From positions 1 through 35,878 of the forward strand of contig CAYIXE010000005.1 of assembly GCA_964367095.1 (NCBI GenBank): a stretch of DNA of 35,878 nt, given 5' to 3'. A program made the position numbers and the translations under genes. Within the stretch, counting starts at the first letter, position 1. The number at the start of each line of letters is the position of its first letter. The notes under the pieces were generated by a model that worked only from the letters and a program-made list of their open reading frames with translations, made no database searches and was not told the DNA's origin. The DNA comes from UBA927 sp964367095 (GTDB lineage: Bacteria > Patescibacteriota > Microgenomatia > UBA10105 > UBA927). This document shows, one piece after another, positions 14,688 to 22,684 of the stretch.

Positions 14688-15698
14688 TCAATCGTCTGGG
14701 GCATCAATTGATTGCGTTTGTGAAAGCTTTTGTCCCAACAAACTAAATGCGCCTGAAACAGAACTCATGGAATTATACGCATTATTGACATGCTTTCCCA
14801 ATACGCTGATATTTTCTTCAACTTTCGTATAATCTTTTTGGATGGCGCGAAGAAGTCGAAAAACTTCATGTGATTTTTGTTCCAAGTCTTTCCCCTGAAA
14901 CGAAAGCAATAACACTTGTAAATGTGCGTAAAGCGTATTGGGAGATACAGGATATACACGGGCTTTACGGGCATAATCCATGAGATCTTCTATATTTGCA
15001 ATTTCGTAATACACCGATTCCGACGGGATATACATGAGTGCAAAATCCATGGTTCCTTCTTCCGGCAAGATATATTTTTTGCTTATATCATTGACATGTT
15101 TTTTGACATCTACGGCAAATTGACGCTTGGCAGCTGCTCTCAAAACTTCAGTCTCCCCTTTGTGCATGGTGGTAAAATTCTCCATGGGAAACTTTGAGTC
15201 AATGCACAAAAGTCCCGCATCAGTTTTTAAAACTGCGTCCACTTTTACCCCGGATTTAAATGCATATTGCAAATGAAACGAATTTTTTGGAAATGTTTGG
15301 CCTATCATGTCCCCAAGCACCTGCTCACCAATATTGCCGCGAAGCTTCGGTGATTGAAGAAATTCCTGTAAACTTTTTATCCCTTTTCCCACCTCAGACA
15401 TCTCGCCTAAATTTTGCTTCAAATCGCCAATTACTCGCGCGGCCGTATCGAGCCGATCATTTAATTCTTTACTATTCGTTTGCAGCATTTTAGAAACATC
15501 GCTTGTTTGTCCGCGCATCGTATCATTGAGTGCTTTATTCGTATTTTCTATAGATTCCTGCATAGATCGAAGCCAGGCCGTAAGCGTTGATGTATCAGTG
15601 GCCGAAGTTTCTTTGGTCAATTCCTTTTTTATTAAGAAAAAAAGCACAACAAATCCTATAATGAGAGTAATAATGATGATGAGAAGATCAAAAGTCAT
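14688..15698 (-). CDS. rmuC: DNA recombination protein RmuC homologue
   Basis: RmuC proteins are nuclease-fold proteins that limit DNA inversions at repeats. The order here is standard: one N-terminal transmembrane helix (LLIIIITLIIGFVVLFFLI), a Gln/Asn/Ser-rich coiled coil at about 28-115 and the RmuC domain from KLRGNIGEQVLGDMIGQ, with the conserved VKVDAVLK...LLCIDSKFPMENF (a PD-(D/E)xK-like D...D-S-K core), MYIPSESVYYE and SPNTLYAHLQ. The ATG at 15698 was chosen over an in-frame upstream ATG at 15734, because a TACAAT box (15709-15714) lies between them and would exclude the longer form. MFS transporter and rmuC form a two-gene unit. Confidence 0.92.
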   Translation of the reverse strand: MTFDLLIIIITLIIGFVVLFFLIKKELTKETSATDTSTLTAWLRSMQESIENTNKALNDTMRGQTSDVSKMLQTNSKELNDRLDTAARVIGDLKQNLGEMSEVGKGIKSLQEFLQSPKLRGNIGEQVLGDMIGQTFPKNSFHLQYAFKSGVKVDAVLKTDAGLLCIDSKFPMENFTTMHKGETEVLRAAAKRQFAVDVKKHVNDISKKYILPEEGTMDFALMYIPSESVYYEIANIEDLMDYARKARVYPVSPNTLYAHLQVLLLSFQGKDLEQKSHEVFRLLRAIQKDYTKVEENISVLGKHVNNAYNSMSSVSGAFSLLGQKLSQTQSIDAPDD

Positions 15699-15708
15699 AG
15701 CAAGCGTT

Positions 15709-15739
15709 ATTGTATCAAATGACAGAAAGGCCATACAAT
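15709..15739. promoter_or_regulatory. Reciprocal divergent promoters (rmuC / small membrane protein)
   Basis: Plus strand: TTGTAT (15710-15715), 18-nt spacer, TACAAT (15734-15739), 6 nt before the ATG at 15746. Minus strand: TTGTAT (15738-15733), 18-nt spacer, TACAAT (15714-15709), 10 nt before the rmuC ATG. The two ends are mutual reverse complements, so each element is the -35 of one gene and the -10 of the other. Confidence 0.7.
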
Positions 15740-15745
15740 GAGACT

Positions 15746-16054
15746 ATGCTTACTATTGACCGAGACTTTCGCTTCGCACTCGTTGGAATATCGGGCTTGA
15801 GCGTTCTTGGCTATTACATAAAAACGTTTACACCGGATACACCTATTCATATCGTCATTTTTTTTACAATCATTGCAATAACGATCTTTGGATGGATATT
15901 TTTTATCATTCCTTCAAAACGTATCGCGATACTTACAACTCTCTTTATACTCATGTTTCTTCTCCTACGCCTTTTTAACTTACGTCATCCGCTTTATCCG
16001 GCACTGCTTCTCTCATTCTTTATTTCCCTTGAGGTTATGCGAAACAAACGATAA
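15746..16054 (+). CDS. Small hypothetical membrane protein (102 aa)
   Basis: No family is recognised. Three to four hydrophobic segments are visible: FALVGISGLSVLGYYI, IHIVIFFTIIAITIFGWIFFII, IAILTTLFILMFLLLRLF and YPALLLSFFISLEVM, separated by short basic loops (PSKR, RHP) and ending in RNKR. This predicts an inner-membrane protein. Start at ATG 15746 rather than an upstream in-frame ATG at 15710, because the TACAAT box sits exactly 6 nt before 15746. The metG start follows after 13 nt with its own promoter. Hydrophobicity and the promoter support it as a real gene; its role is unknown. Confidence 0.68.
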   Translation: MLTIDRDFRFALVGISGLSVLGYYIKTFTPDTPIHIVIFFTIIAITIFGWIFFIIPSKRIAILTTLFILMFLLLRLFNLRHPLYPALLLSFFISLEVMRNKR

Positions 16055-16057
16055 AAT
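16029..16057 (+). promoter_or_regulatory. Promoter for metG
   Basis: TTGAGG (16029-16034), a 17-nt spacer and TAAAAT (16052-16057), about 10 nt before the metG ATG. The promoter lies across the 3' end of the small membrane protein gene. The predicted leader is about 4 nt. Confidence 0.5.
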
Positions 16058-16067
16058 AACCTAACGC

Positions 16068-17492
16068 ATGAAAAAATTCTACATCACCTGTGCGATACCA
16101 TACGTAAACAGCGTGCCTCACGTGGGTCATGCGCTTGAATTTGTACAAGGAGACACAATAGCCCGATACCACAAGTTATTAGGTCAAGAAACATTATTGC
16201 TTTGCGGTGGTGATGAGAATGCATTGAAAAACGTTCAGGCAGCAGAAAAAGCTGACGTACCTGTGCAACAATTTATCGATGAGAATAATGTCAAATTTTT
16301 TGAACTAACGAAACAATTAGGTTGCCAATTTGATATTTGGCAAAAAGGAAGTGACATAACTCATCATTTTCCCTCAAGTCAAAAACTCTGGGAACTCTGT
16401 GAAAAAAATGGAGATATCTATAAAAAATCCTACAAAGGACTCTACTGTGTAGGATGCGAAATGTTTTATACACACGATGAACTCAACGAAAATGGAGAGT
16501 GTTTTGAGCATCTTGGCAAAAAACTTGTCAACGTATCCGAAGAAAATTATTTTTTCAATTTAAAAAAATATGAACAGCAAATTAAAAATAAAATCTTATC
16601 CGGAGAACTCCAAATTATTCCGGAAAAACGAAAAAATGAAGTCATTTCGTTTCTAAATCTAGGACTTGAAGATATAAGTATCTCACGATCCAACCAACGG
16701 GCAAAAAACTGGGGCGTACCAGTGCCTCATGATGACACACAAAAAATGTATGTGTGGTTTGACGCACTTAATATTTATCAATCTGGTATTGGCTTTGGGT
16801 GGAACGAAGCTATGTACAATAAATGGTGGCCCGCTGATGTTCATGTCATAGGCAAAGGCATCACGCGATTTCATGTAGTATATTGGCCCGCGTTTTTGCT
16901 CTCGGCAGGATTGCCACTTCCCAAAAAGATATTTGTCCATGAATACTTTACGGTAGACGGGCAAAAAATGTCCAAAACCTTGGGAAATGTTATAGATCCT
17001 GTGGAACTTATAAAAAAATACGGCGCCGACCCTCTTCGTTACTATTTCCTCGCTAAATTTTCACCGTTTAACGATGGAAATTTTTCCCATGATGAGTTTA
17101 AAAAAACATACAACGCAGATTTGGCAAATGGGTTGGGAAACCTTATCTCACGAGTTGCCAAAATGTGCGAGGGATTAACCCTTACTTCATATACTCCACC
17201 AAAACTAGCTGACACTCCTCTTATAGAATTTGAAACGTCCTATCAGTTCGACGTCACCCTAAAACTCATTTTTGAAAAGATCAAGGCAAGCGACGTGCTC
17301 GTCAATAATAATCAGGTTTGGATCTTAACAGGAAATGCGAAACAAAAAATACTTCAAACGCTTGTTGATCAAATTCGGGTCATTGGATATTCACTCCAAC
17401 CATTCTTGCCAGAGACTGCTGACAAAATACTCCAACAATTTTCGGGATCAAAGATATCTGTTGAACCATCTCTGTTCCCAAGACTTATATAA
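16068..17492 (+). CDS. metG: Methionyl-tRNA synthetase (short form)
   Basis: Charges tRNA-Met with methionine in the cytoplasm. The class I signatures are clear: HVGH (the HIGH motif) at residues 18-21 and KMSKT (the KMSKS motif, with Ser replaced by Thr) near 301-305. Between them lie the connective peptide with YCVGCEMF, only one Cys pair being evident, and the Met-binding region KMYVWFDALNIYQSG. RFHVVYWPAFLLSAGLPLPKKIFVHEYFTVDGQKMSK is characteristic. The anticodon-binding helical domain follows (NLISRVAKMCEGLTL, VIGYSLQPFLPETADKI). At 474 residues it lacks the C-terminal tRNA-binding (EMAP/OB) domain found in many bacterial enzymes, as in other short MetRS. A MITE-like element begins right after the stop. 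Confidence 0.95.
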   Translation: MKKFYITCAIPYVNSVPHVGHALEFVQGDTIARYHKLLGQETLLLCGGDENALKNVQAAEKADVPVQQFIDENNVKFFELTKQLGCQFDIWQKGSDITHHFPSSQKLWELCEKNGDIYKKSYKGLYCVGCEMFYTHDELNENGECFEHLGKKLVNVSEENYFFNLKKYEQQIKNKILSGELQIIPEKRKNEVISFLNLGLEDISISRSNQRAKNWGVPVPHDDTQKMYVWFDALNIYQSGIGFGWNEAMYNKWWPADVHVIGKGITRFHVVYWPAFLLSAGLPLPKKIFVHEYFTVDGQKMSKTLGNVIDPVELIKKYGADPLRYYFLAKFSPFNDGNFSHDEFKKTYNADLANGLGNLISRVAKMCEGLTLTSYTPPKLADTPLIEFETSYQFDVTLKLIFEKIKASDVLVNNNQVWILTGNAKQKILQTLVDQIRVIGYSLQPFLPETADKILQQFSGSKISVEPSLFPRLI

Positions 17493-17493
17493 C

Positions 17494-17559
17494 GTCATCC
17501 CCGACCTGATCGGGGATCCAGTTTATAATACGCTAGATTCCCGCGTACGCGGGAATGAC
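17494..17559. mobile_element. MITE/REP-like palindromic element
   Basis: A 66-bp element bounded by GTCAT and ATGAC, containing two hairpins: ATCCCCGA with TCGGGGAT around a 5-nt loop (17497-17517), and a 20-bp perfect palindrome, ATTCCCGCGTACGCGGGAAT (17537-17556). It is far more GC-rich than its surroundings. This is the common bacterial dispersed repeat that, read in frame, gives 'VIPDLIGDP...DSRVRGND'. It lies between metG and tatD and could also act as a terminator. Confidence 0.85.
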
Positions 17560-17568
17560 ACAAAATAT

Positions 17569-18354
17569 ATGTATATCGATACCCACTGTCATTTGCAATT
17601 TTCACACTTCGATTCGGATCGGCAAATGGTTATAGGAAACGCCAAAAAAGCCGGAGTCAAAAAATTTATCGTACCTGGTGTTGATATGCGGTCAAATACG
17701 GATGCTGTCAGACTTGCGTCGATTCATCCAAGCATTGTGTATGCAAGTATTGGTTTTCATCCCTATGAAGCCCAAACTATCCGTCCTGAAACAGCATGCA
17801 AAGAACTTGAAGCACTTCTTACCTCCTCACGCGATAGTATTGTCGCAATTGGAGAATGCGGACTGGATTATCATCTCTATAAAAACGAAGACGCAACAAG
17901 CAAAAAACGTATTCAAAAAGAATTATTCGCCGAACAACTGCAGCTTGCATCAAAAAATAATCTTCCAGCGATTATCCATGTCAGGAGCGCATATGAAGAT
18001 GTTTTTGATGTATATGATTCCATCAGCAACCCTCCTACCGGAGTTATTCATTGTTTCCAGGGAGGCTTACAAGAAATGCGGTTTGCAATAGAACGTGGTC
18101 TATTTATGGGAATTGATGGCAATGTCACATACTCAAAAACAATCCAACGGATTGTTTCTGAAATTCCACTTTCTTTTATACTTCTTGAGACTGACACGCC
18201 CTATCTTACCCCTTCACCACACCGTGGAGAAAGAAATGAACCGAAATATATCCCTCTTATAGCCTCATGTATCAGTGAGCTTCTCCACACAACGCCAGAG
18301 ATTATCATGACAAAAACGACAGAAAACGCCAAACAACTGTTTAAGATGACCTAA
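17569..18354 (+). CDS. TatD family metal-dependent DNase
   Basis: A TIM-barrel hydrolase of the TatD family, with 3'-5' exonuclease or DNase activity using divalent metals. The 261-residue protein opens with MYIDTHCHL (metal-binding H-x-H), has GFHPYEA, IGECGLDYH (metal-bridging Glu), AIIHVRSA, IHCFQGG and LETDTPYLTP, in family order and spacing. ATG 17569 is the true start: the upstream in-frame extension is only the translated MITE-like element. No ribosome-binding site or -10 box is evident just before it. The family also includes deacylases, so the exact activity is not certain. Confidence 0.92.
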   Translation: MYIDTHCHLQFSHFDSDRQMVIGNAKKAGVKKFIVPGVDMRSNTDAVRLASIHPSIVYASIGFHPYEAQTIRPETACKELEALLTSSRDSIVAIGECGLDYHLYKNEDATSKKRIQKELFAEQLQLASKNNLPAIIHVRSAYEDVFDVYDSISNPPTGVIHCFQGGLQEMRFAIERGLFMGIDGNVTYSKTIQRIVSEIPLSFILLETDTPYLTPSPHRGERNEPKYIPLIASCISELLHTTPEIIMTKTTENAKQLFKMT

Positions 18355-18370
18355 TCTTCACCCAGAGTGG

Positions 18371-18376
18371 TATAAT
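18371..18376 (+). promoter_or_regulatory. Extended -10 box (TGG-TATAAT) for the GT2 gene
   Basis: TGGTATAAT fits the extended -10 form TGnTATAAT and lies 16 nt before the GT2 ATG, giving a predicted leader of about 10 nt. It starts the same-strand glycosylation cluster, although the next gene also has a -10 box. Confidence 0.5.
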
Positions 18377-18392
18377 TTAGATCGTCTTACCT

Positions 18393-19874
18393 ATGCGTTA
18401 TCTATTCTTACGCTACCCCAACAAAAGCATACGGCTATTTGAAATATTAATTCCTGCGACATCGTGGTTTATTATCACGATGCCAATCTGGTTATCTTTT
18501 TACCATCCGGCATTTGTCGCATACTTTATTATTACTTTTGACGTCTATTGGTTTTATAAATCCGTCACACTTGTGACATTCGCACTCAGATCATTCGTCA
18601 CCTATACAGCACACGCCACAGTTAATTGGAAAAAATTAAGCGCTGAACTTATACACTTCGACAAGCTGTATCATGTCGTGATTATCCCCGAATACAAAGA
18701 GCCTGTTCATATCCTGCGCCGCACACTCGAAAACCTCAAAAATCAGGATTTTCCAACGAAACGAATGCTTATCGTCCTTGCTACAGAAGCTAAAGATGCT
18801 GAGGCAGAACACACATCACAACAATTGGCTCATGAATATACAAACGTTTTTGATCATATTTTGATCACCAAGCATGAGATTGTCCCGGGAGAGGTAGCTG
18901 GAAAATCCTCAAACATGGCCTTTGCAGCAAGATCGACAGTCGCTTATATGAAAAAACATTCAATACCGCTCACATGGGCAACGGTGACATCATGTGACGC
19001 AGACGCCCTTCCGCATACCAAATATTTTTCGGCACTTTCGTATCAATTCTTACTCGATAACGATCGAGAATATCACTTTTATCAAGGAAGCATTATGTTT
19101 TATAACAACATATGGCGCATTCCACTCCCAAATCGGTTTCTCAACACTTTAAATAGCATATGGAATTTAGCAGTCCTCTCACAAAAAAACAGACTCATTA
19201 ACTTTTCAACGTATTCACTCGCTCTTTCAACTGTCGTAGACGTCGGATACTGGTCTGTCGATGTGATTCCGGAAGATTATCATATGTTTTTCAAAGTATT
19301 TTTCGATAAAGGAGAAAAGGTAGAAGTTCGGCCAATATATCTTCCGGTTTTAGTTGACGCCGCAGAAAGCCATGGATTTATAAATACCTTTATCAATCAA
19401 TATGAACAAAATAAACGATGGGCGTGGGGAGTTTCTGATATTCCCTACGTTATTCGCCAAGCAGTGCTAAACAAAAACATATCGTTTCTTACCAAGTTCT
19501 CAAAAATTTCAAATCTTCTTGAGCATCACATATTATGGCCGGTAAATTGGTTTTTGATCACTATCGGCAGTACGATTCCCCCGTTTATCAATCCACAATT
19601 TGGCCGCACAGTGCTTGGTCATAATTTGTCAAGAATATCATCTGGTATTTTAACGCTTTCTACTATTTTTCTTATCATCATTTTTATCATTGACTGGCGT
19701 ATAAAGCCTCCTCCTCCAAAAGACTTCCCACGATGGCAAATCCCACTTCTTTATCTTCAATGGATAACGCTTCCTTTCATCTCATTTTTTCTCTCCGCTC
19801 TCCCCGGATTAGACGCGCATACGAAATTGATGTTAGGTAAACGCCTAGAATACCGCGTTACAGAAAAGGTATAA
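18393..19874 (+). CDS. Membrane-bound family 2 glycosyltransferase
   Basis: A 493-residue processive-type GT2. Two N-terminal transmembrane helices (ILIPATSWFIITMPIWLSF and FVAYFIITFDVYWFY) are followed by a cytoplasmic GT-A domain starting at VVIIPEYKEP. It shows the metal-binding D-x-D in TSCDADAL near 202-204, the catalytic-base Asp region EDYH near 294, and NKRWAWG near 339-344, equivalent to the QxxRW motif of cellulose- and hyaluronan-type synthases. Several C-terminal helices follow (FLITIGSTIPPFI, ILTLSTIFLIIIFII, LYLQWITLPFISFFLSALPG), as in enzymes that both polymerise and export. The donor and product are unknown. It is first in the cluster and abuts the GT-C gene. Confidence 0.82.
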   Translation: MRYLFLRYPNKSIRLFEILIPATSWFIITMPIWLSFYHPAFVAYFIITFDVYWFYKSVTLVTFALRSFVTYTAHATVNWKKLSAELIHFDKLYHVVIIPEYKEPVHILRRTLENLKNQDFPTKRMLIVLATEAKDAEAEHTSQQLAHEYTNVFDHILITKHEIVPGEVAGKSSNMAFAARSTVAYMKKHSIPLTWATVTSCDADALPHTKYFSALSYQFLLDNDREYHFYQGSIMFYNNIWRIPLPNRFLNTLNSIWNLAVLSQKNRLINFSTYSLALSTVVDVGYWSVDVIPEDYHMFFKVFFDKGEKVEVRPIYLPVLVDAAESHGFINTFINQYEQNKRWAWGVSDIPYVIRQAVLNKNISFLTKFSKISNLLEHHILWPVNWFLITIGSTIPPFINPQFGRTVLGHNLSRISSGILTLSTIFLIIIFIIDWRIKPPPPKDFPRWQIPLLYLQWITLPFISFFLSALPGLDAHTKLMLGKRLEYRVTEKV

Positions 19875-19875
19875 T
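19870..19875 (+). promoter_or_regulatory. -10 box (TATAAT) for the GT-C gene
   Basis: A perfect TATAAT overlaps the GT2 stop codon and lies 11 nt before the GT-C ATG, giving a leader of about 4-5 nt. This suggests the GT-C gene can be transcribed apart from GT2. Confidence 0.45.
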
Positions 19876-19886
19876 GTATAGACGCT

Positions 19887-21212
19887 ATGTTTGAGTATCT
19901 TATCGTTCACTCACCGCTTTTCTATTTTATACAAAGTTTATGGCGTGATGAAGCGTTCTCAATCCTTGCCGCGCAGCGCTCATTTGGATTTATCATTACA
20001 AAATTAGGATTTGAACCTCCACTCTACTATTCACTGCTCCATGTCTGGATGAAAATATTTGGTGAGTCTGAAATAGCCACGCGAGGATTATCTCTTTTAG
20101 GATTTACACTGGCCACCGTCATCGTTCTTGAATGGGCACATGCGTTATTTAAAAAACATTGGTTGGCAATATTTCTTCCTCTGTCATTTTTCTTAAATCC
20201 TATGCTTATTTATTACGCATTTGAGGTACGGACGTACGGATGGTACATCTTTTTTTCAGTTGCTACTCTTTATACGTATGCAAATAAAAAATGGTTCTGG
20301 TTTGTTCTTTCATCTATCTTTGGATTTTATACACATGTCTACATCGGCTTTCTCTTTGTTGCCATTGGCATTCATTTCCTCATCACTGAAATACTGGCAA
20401 AAAAAATATCCGTAAAAAGCCTCCTCCATCATCCGGTCATTCAATCCTTCGGGATTATCACTCTTGCCGTCATGCCATGGATTATTAAAATTGTTCTCTT
20501 ATCAAAACAACTCGCCAATTCTTGGTATTTTCCTGTCAATTTTCAATTAGTACTTTCGGTTTTGGGCAATATGTTCGTAGGATACGAAGGGACTCCGTGG
20601 TTTGGATGGCAATACACGAAATATCTTTCTTTTATCTTAATCGGATTATTTGCATTTTCCATGCATACACCAAAAACACGATTAAGAAATGGTCTTTTTT
20701 TAAGCGTCATTCTATTGCCACTTATTCTTGTTATCGGTGTATCCTTTTTAAAACCCTTATTTGTGAACCGATACCTTATTTTCGTAACAATTGCAGAAGT
20801 TTTTCTTGTCGCCTTTTCATTACAATCCATATCCCGAGCATGGATACAAAAAATAACAGCATTGACCGTGCTCATATTTTTAATCTGGTTTAATGCATGG
20901 TATCCAACCCAGCACGCCAAGCTTGCCATACGTCCTGTTATACAAGAAATAAATGCACTTATTACCCACTCAGACGTCATCTATGCTGCTGACCCAATTA
21001 TCTATATGGAGACCATGTATTATGCTGCTTCTGCCGATCGCGTCTTTTTGTATAACCCTAAAAACAGCGTATTCCCATGGTACATAGGCGATTCGATAGT
21101 CTCAGCCGAGAATATGAAAACTGAATTACCCATCTATCCTAAAAGAGCGTTTATGGTTTATCGTGATGGCTCTTACACAATCTCTTACCAATCGCCGATC
21201 ACCAAAAAATAA
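19887..21212 (+). CDS. GT-C type glycosyltransferase (PMT/ArnT-like, polyprenyl-phosphate-sugar dependent)
   Basis: A 441-residue protein with about ten transmembrane segments. The first extracytoplasmic loop has WRDEAFS (acidic D-E at residues 21-22) and then FEPPLYYSLLHVWMKIFGESEIATRGLS, the arrangement typical of GT39/GT83 enzymes such as PMT and ArnT, which take sugar from a polyprenyl-phosphate carrier on the outer face. It ends in a soluble outer-face domain that includes IYAADPIIYMETMYYAA. These features fit transfer of a lipid-carried sugar onto a surface protein, lipid or glycan. The DPPR-synthase-like enzyme encoded further along could supply one class of carrier. The sugar and acceptor are unknown. 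Confidence 0.78.
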   Translation: MFEYLIVHSPLFYFIQSLWRDEAFSILAAQRSFGFIITKLGFEPPLYYSLLHVWMKIFGESEIATRGLSLLGFTLATVIVLEWAHALFKKHWLAIFLPLSFFLNPMLIYYAFEVRTYGWYIFFSVATLYTYANKKWFWFVLSSIFGFYTHVYIGFLFVAIGIHFLITEILAKKISVKSLLHHPVIQSFGIITLAVMPWIIKIVLLSKQLANSWYFPVNFQLVLSVLGNMFVGYEGTPWFGWQYTKYLSFILIGLFAFSMHTPKTRLRNGLFLSVILLPLILVIGVSFLKPLFVNRYLIFVTIAEVFLVAFSLQSISRAWIQKITALTVLIFLIWFNAWYPTQHAKLAIRPVIQEINALITHSDVIYAADPIIYMETMYYAASADRVFLYNPKNSVFPWYIGDSIVSAENMKTELPIYPKRAFMVYRDGSYTISYQSPITKK

Positions 21213-21215
21213 CGT

Positions 21216-21599
21216 ATGAAACTTACCCTCCCAACAATTCGGGTAATTGAAGAAGCCAACATATCCTATCAAAGCATCTGGATTTATAAACTTGCAACAA
21301 TTGCAAACCTGGTACAAAGCATCGTGGGAACGTCTGCTGTCCTTTGGTATTGGAGCCGGTTGCCCACAAAAGTTCCGCTCTGGTTTAGTAAGCCCTGGGG
21401 AGAAGAAAGACTCACGCACCCAGCTCTTCTTCTTGTTCCAATACTTGTAAGTGTTTTCGTATATATAGGAAATATTCTGATAGCAAATAAGTTTACCCTC
21501 GAGCACCCATTGTTTACGCGCGTATTATTTCTTGCGTCTACCGTCGTATCGCTTATGAGTGTGTATATTGTACTCAGAGTACTTGCTCTCATCGTATGA
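21216..21599 (+). CDS. Hypothetical membrane protein, three helices
   Basis: A 127-residue protein with three predicted helices: LATIANLVQSIVGTSAVLWYW, LLLVPILVSVFVYIGNILIA and FLASTVVSLMSVYIVLRVLALIV. Between the first two is a polar loop SRLPTKVPLWFSKPWGEERLTHP. No family is named here; the PxxVPLWxSxPWGEE pattern looks like a conserved exposed loop. The gene starts 3 nt after the GT-C stop and overlaps the WecA-like gene through ATGA, so it is translationally coupled to both and probably works with the glycosylation proteins. Confidence 0.72.
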   Translation: MKLTLPTIRVIEEANISYQSIWIYKLATIANLVQSIVGTSAVLWYWSRLPTKVPLWFSKPWGEERLTHPALLLVPILVSVFVYIGNILIANKFTLEHPLFTRVLFLASTVVSLMSVYIVLRVLALIV

Positions 21600-22684
21600 C
21601 ACTACCTATCATCCTCGCATTTCTTGTAGCACTGTTTACCACGTTTATCGTTTGCCCTTTTGTCATAAAACTTGCTCTACATTTGAAATTAATTGATGAC
21701 CCAAAAGTGCGGTACCATCCGGCAAATACCCATAAAGGCGCTATTCCCCGTGCTGGAGGGCTTTCGCTCTTTATCGGTATAACGATTGCGATGCTTCTCT
21801 TTCTTCCTATAAACGTTCACACCGTTGGTATTTTGATAGGAGCGTTTATACTCACTATTGTCGGTCTTTTAGATGACAAAAAAGACATAAACCCTTATGC
21901 GCGGCTTATCATAAACATACTTGTAGCTATCATCGTCGTTTTTTCAGGAAACATCATTCCATTTATTACCAATCCATTCTCAGGAGGGATACTTAACCTC
22001 TCGCATTGGGCATATCAAACGACCATGTGGGGCACGCCATTCTCGTTTGGCATCTCACAAATTCTTGCGATTCTCTGGATTGTTTGGACCATGAATATCG
22101 TCGGGTGGTCAGCCGGTGTAGACGGTCAAATGCCGGGATATGTTTCCATATCAGCATTTGTTTTAGGACTTTTATCATTACGCTACAGCATTTCTGACCC
22201 GGCCCAACTCTGGATTACCTTACTCGCGTTTATAGTAAGCGGCGCGTTCTTAGGATTTCTTCCGTGGAACTTTTATCCCCAAAAAATAATGCCGGGATAT
22301 GGAGGAAAAACACTCGCGGGATTTTTCCTCGCATTGTTAGGAATCCTCTCATACGCCAAGGTCGGCACTGCTATTCTTGTTCTGGGTATACCGATGATGG
22401 ATGCTTTATTTACACTTGTTCGGCGCATCAGCACAAAAAAATCACCTGTGCGCGCTGATCGCGGACACTTGCATCACAAACTCCTCGATCTTGGATGGGG
22501 CAAACGAAGGATCGCCTTGTTTTACTGGTGCGTGTCGGCTATACTGGGGCTGGTCTCGCTTATCGTGACGAGTAAATTAAAAGTTTTTACATTCATAATC
22601 GTTGCGGTAACGCTTGCCATGTTTCTTGTATGGGTCAGCTACTTTACGCAATTCTCAAAGCGGCGAGGCCGCGACAATGGTTGA
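21596..22684 (+). CDS. WecA/MraY-type polyprenyl-phosphate sugar-1-phosphate transferase
   Basis: A polytopic enzyme (362 residues, about 10 helices) that would move a UDP-linked sugar phosphate onto undecaprenyl-phosphate, the first step of a lipid-linked glycan. Family features include PRAGGLSLFIGI near the N-terminus, the Mg-binding acidic pair in GLLDDKKDINPYARL, NIVGWSAGVDGQMPG (the N..D-G-x-x-G block, here G-V-D-G-Q instead of the usual D-G-L-D-G) and the cytoplasmic HLHHKLL, equivalent to the HIHH motif of WecA. The substrate is unproven; MraY is a possibility, but HLHH favours the WecA/TagO side. It overlaps the preceding gene by 4 bp and the following one by 55 bp. Confidence 0.88.
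   Translation: MTLPIILAFLVALFTTFIVCPFVIKLALHLKLIDDPKVRYHPANTHKGAIPRAGGLSLFIGITIAMLLFLPINVHTVGILIGAFILTIVGLLDDKKDINPYARLIINILVAIIVVFSGNIIPFITNPFSGGILNLSHWAYQTTMWGTPFSFGISQILAILWIVWTMNIVGWSAGVDGQMPGYVSISAFVLGLLSLRYSISDPAQLWITLLAFIVSGAFLGFLPWNFYPQKIMPGYGGKTLAGFFLALLGILSYAKVGTAILVLGIPMMDALFTLVRRISTKKSPVRADRGHLHHKLLDLGWGKRRIALFYWCVSAILGLVSLIVTSKLKVFTFIIVAVTLAMFLVWVSYFTQFSKRRGRDNG

Noticed and set aside
15699..15734. A longer RmuC start.
   Set aside because: The TACAAT and TTGTAT promoter elements lie inside that extension, and the shorter ATG fits the transmembrane start MTFDLLIIII.
17335..17568. A longer TatD start with about 78 extra residues.
   Set aside because: The extra residues come from out-of-frame metG sequence and a translated palindromic element (VIPDLIGDP...DSRVRGND). 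The true family start MYIDTHCHL is at 17569.
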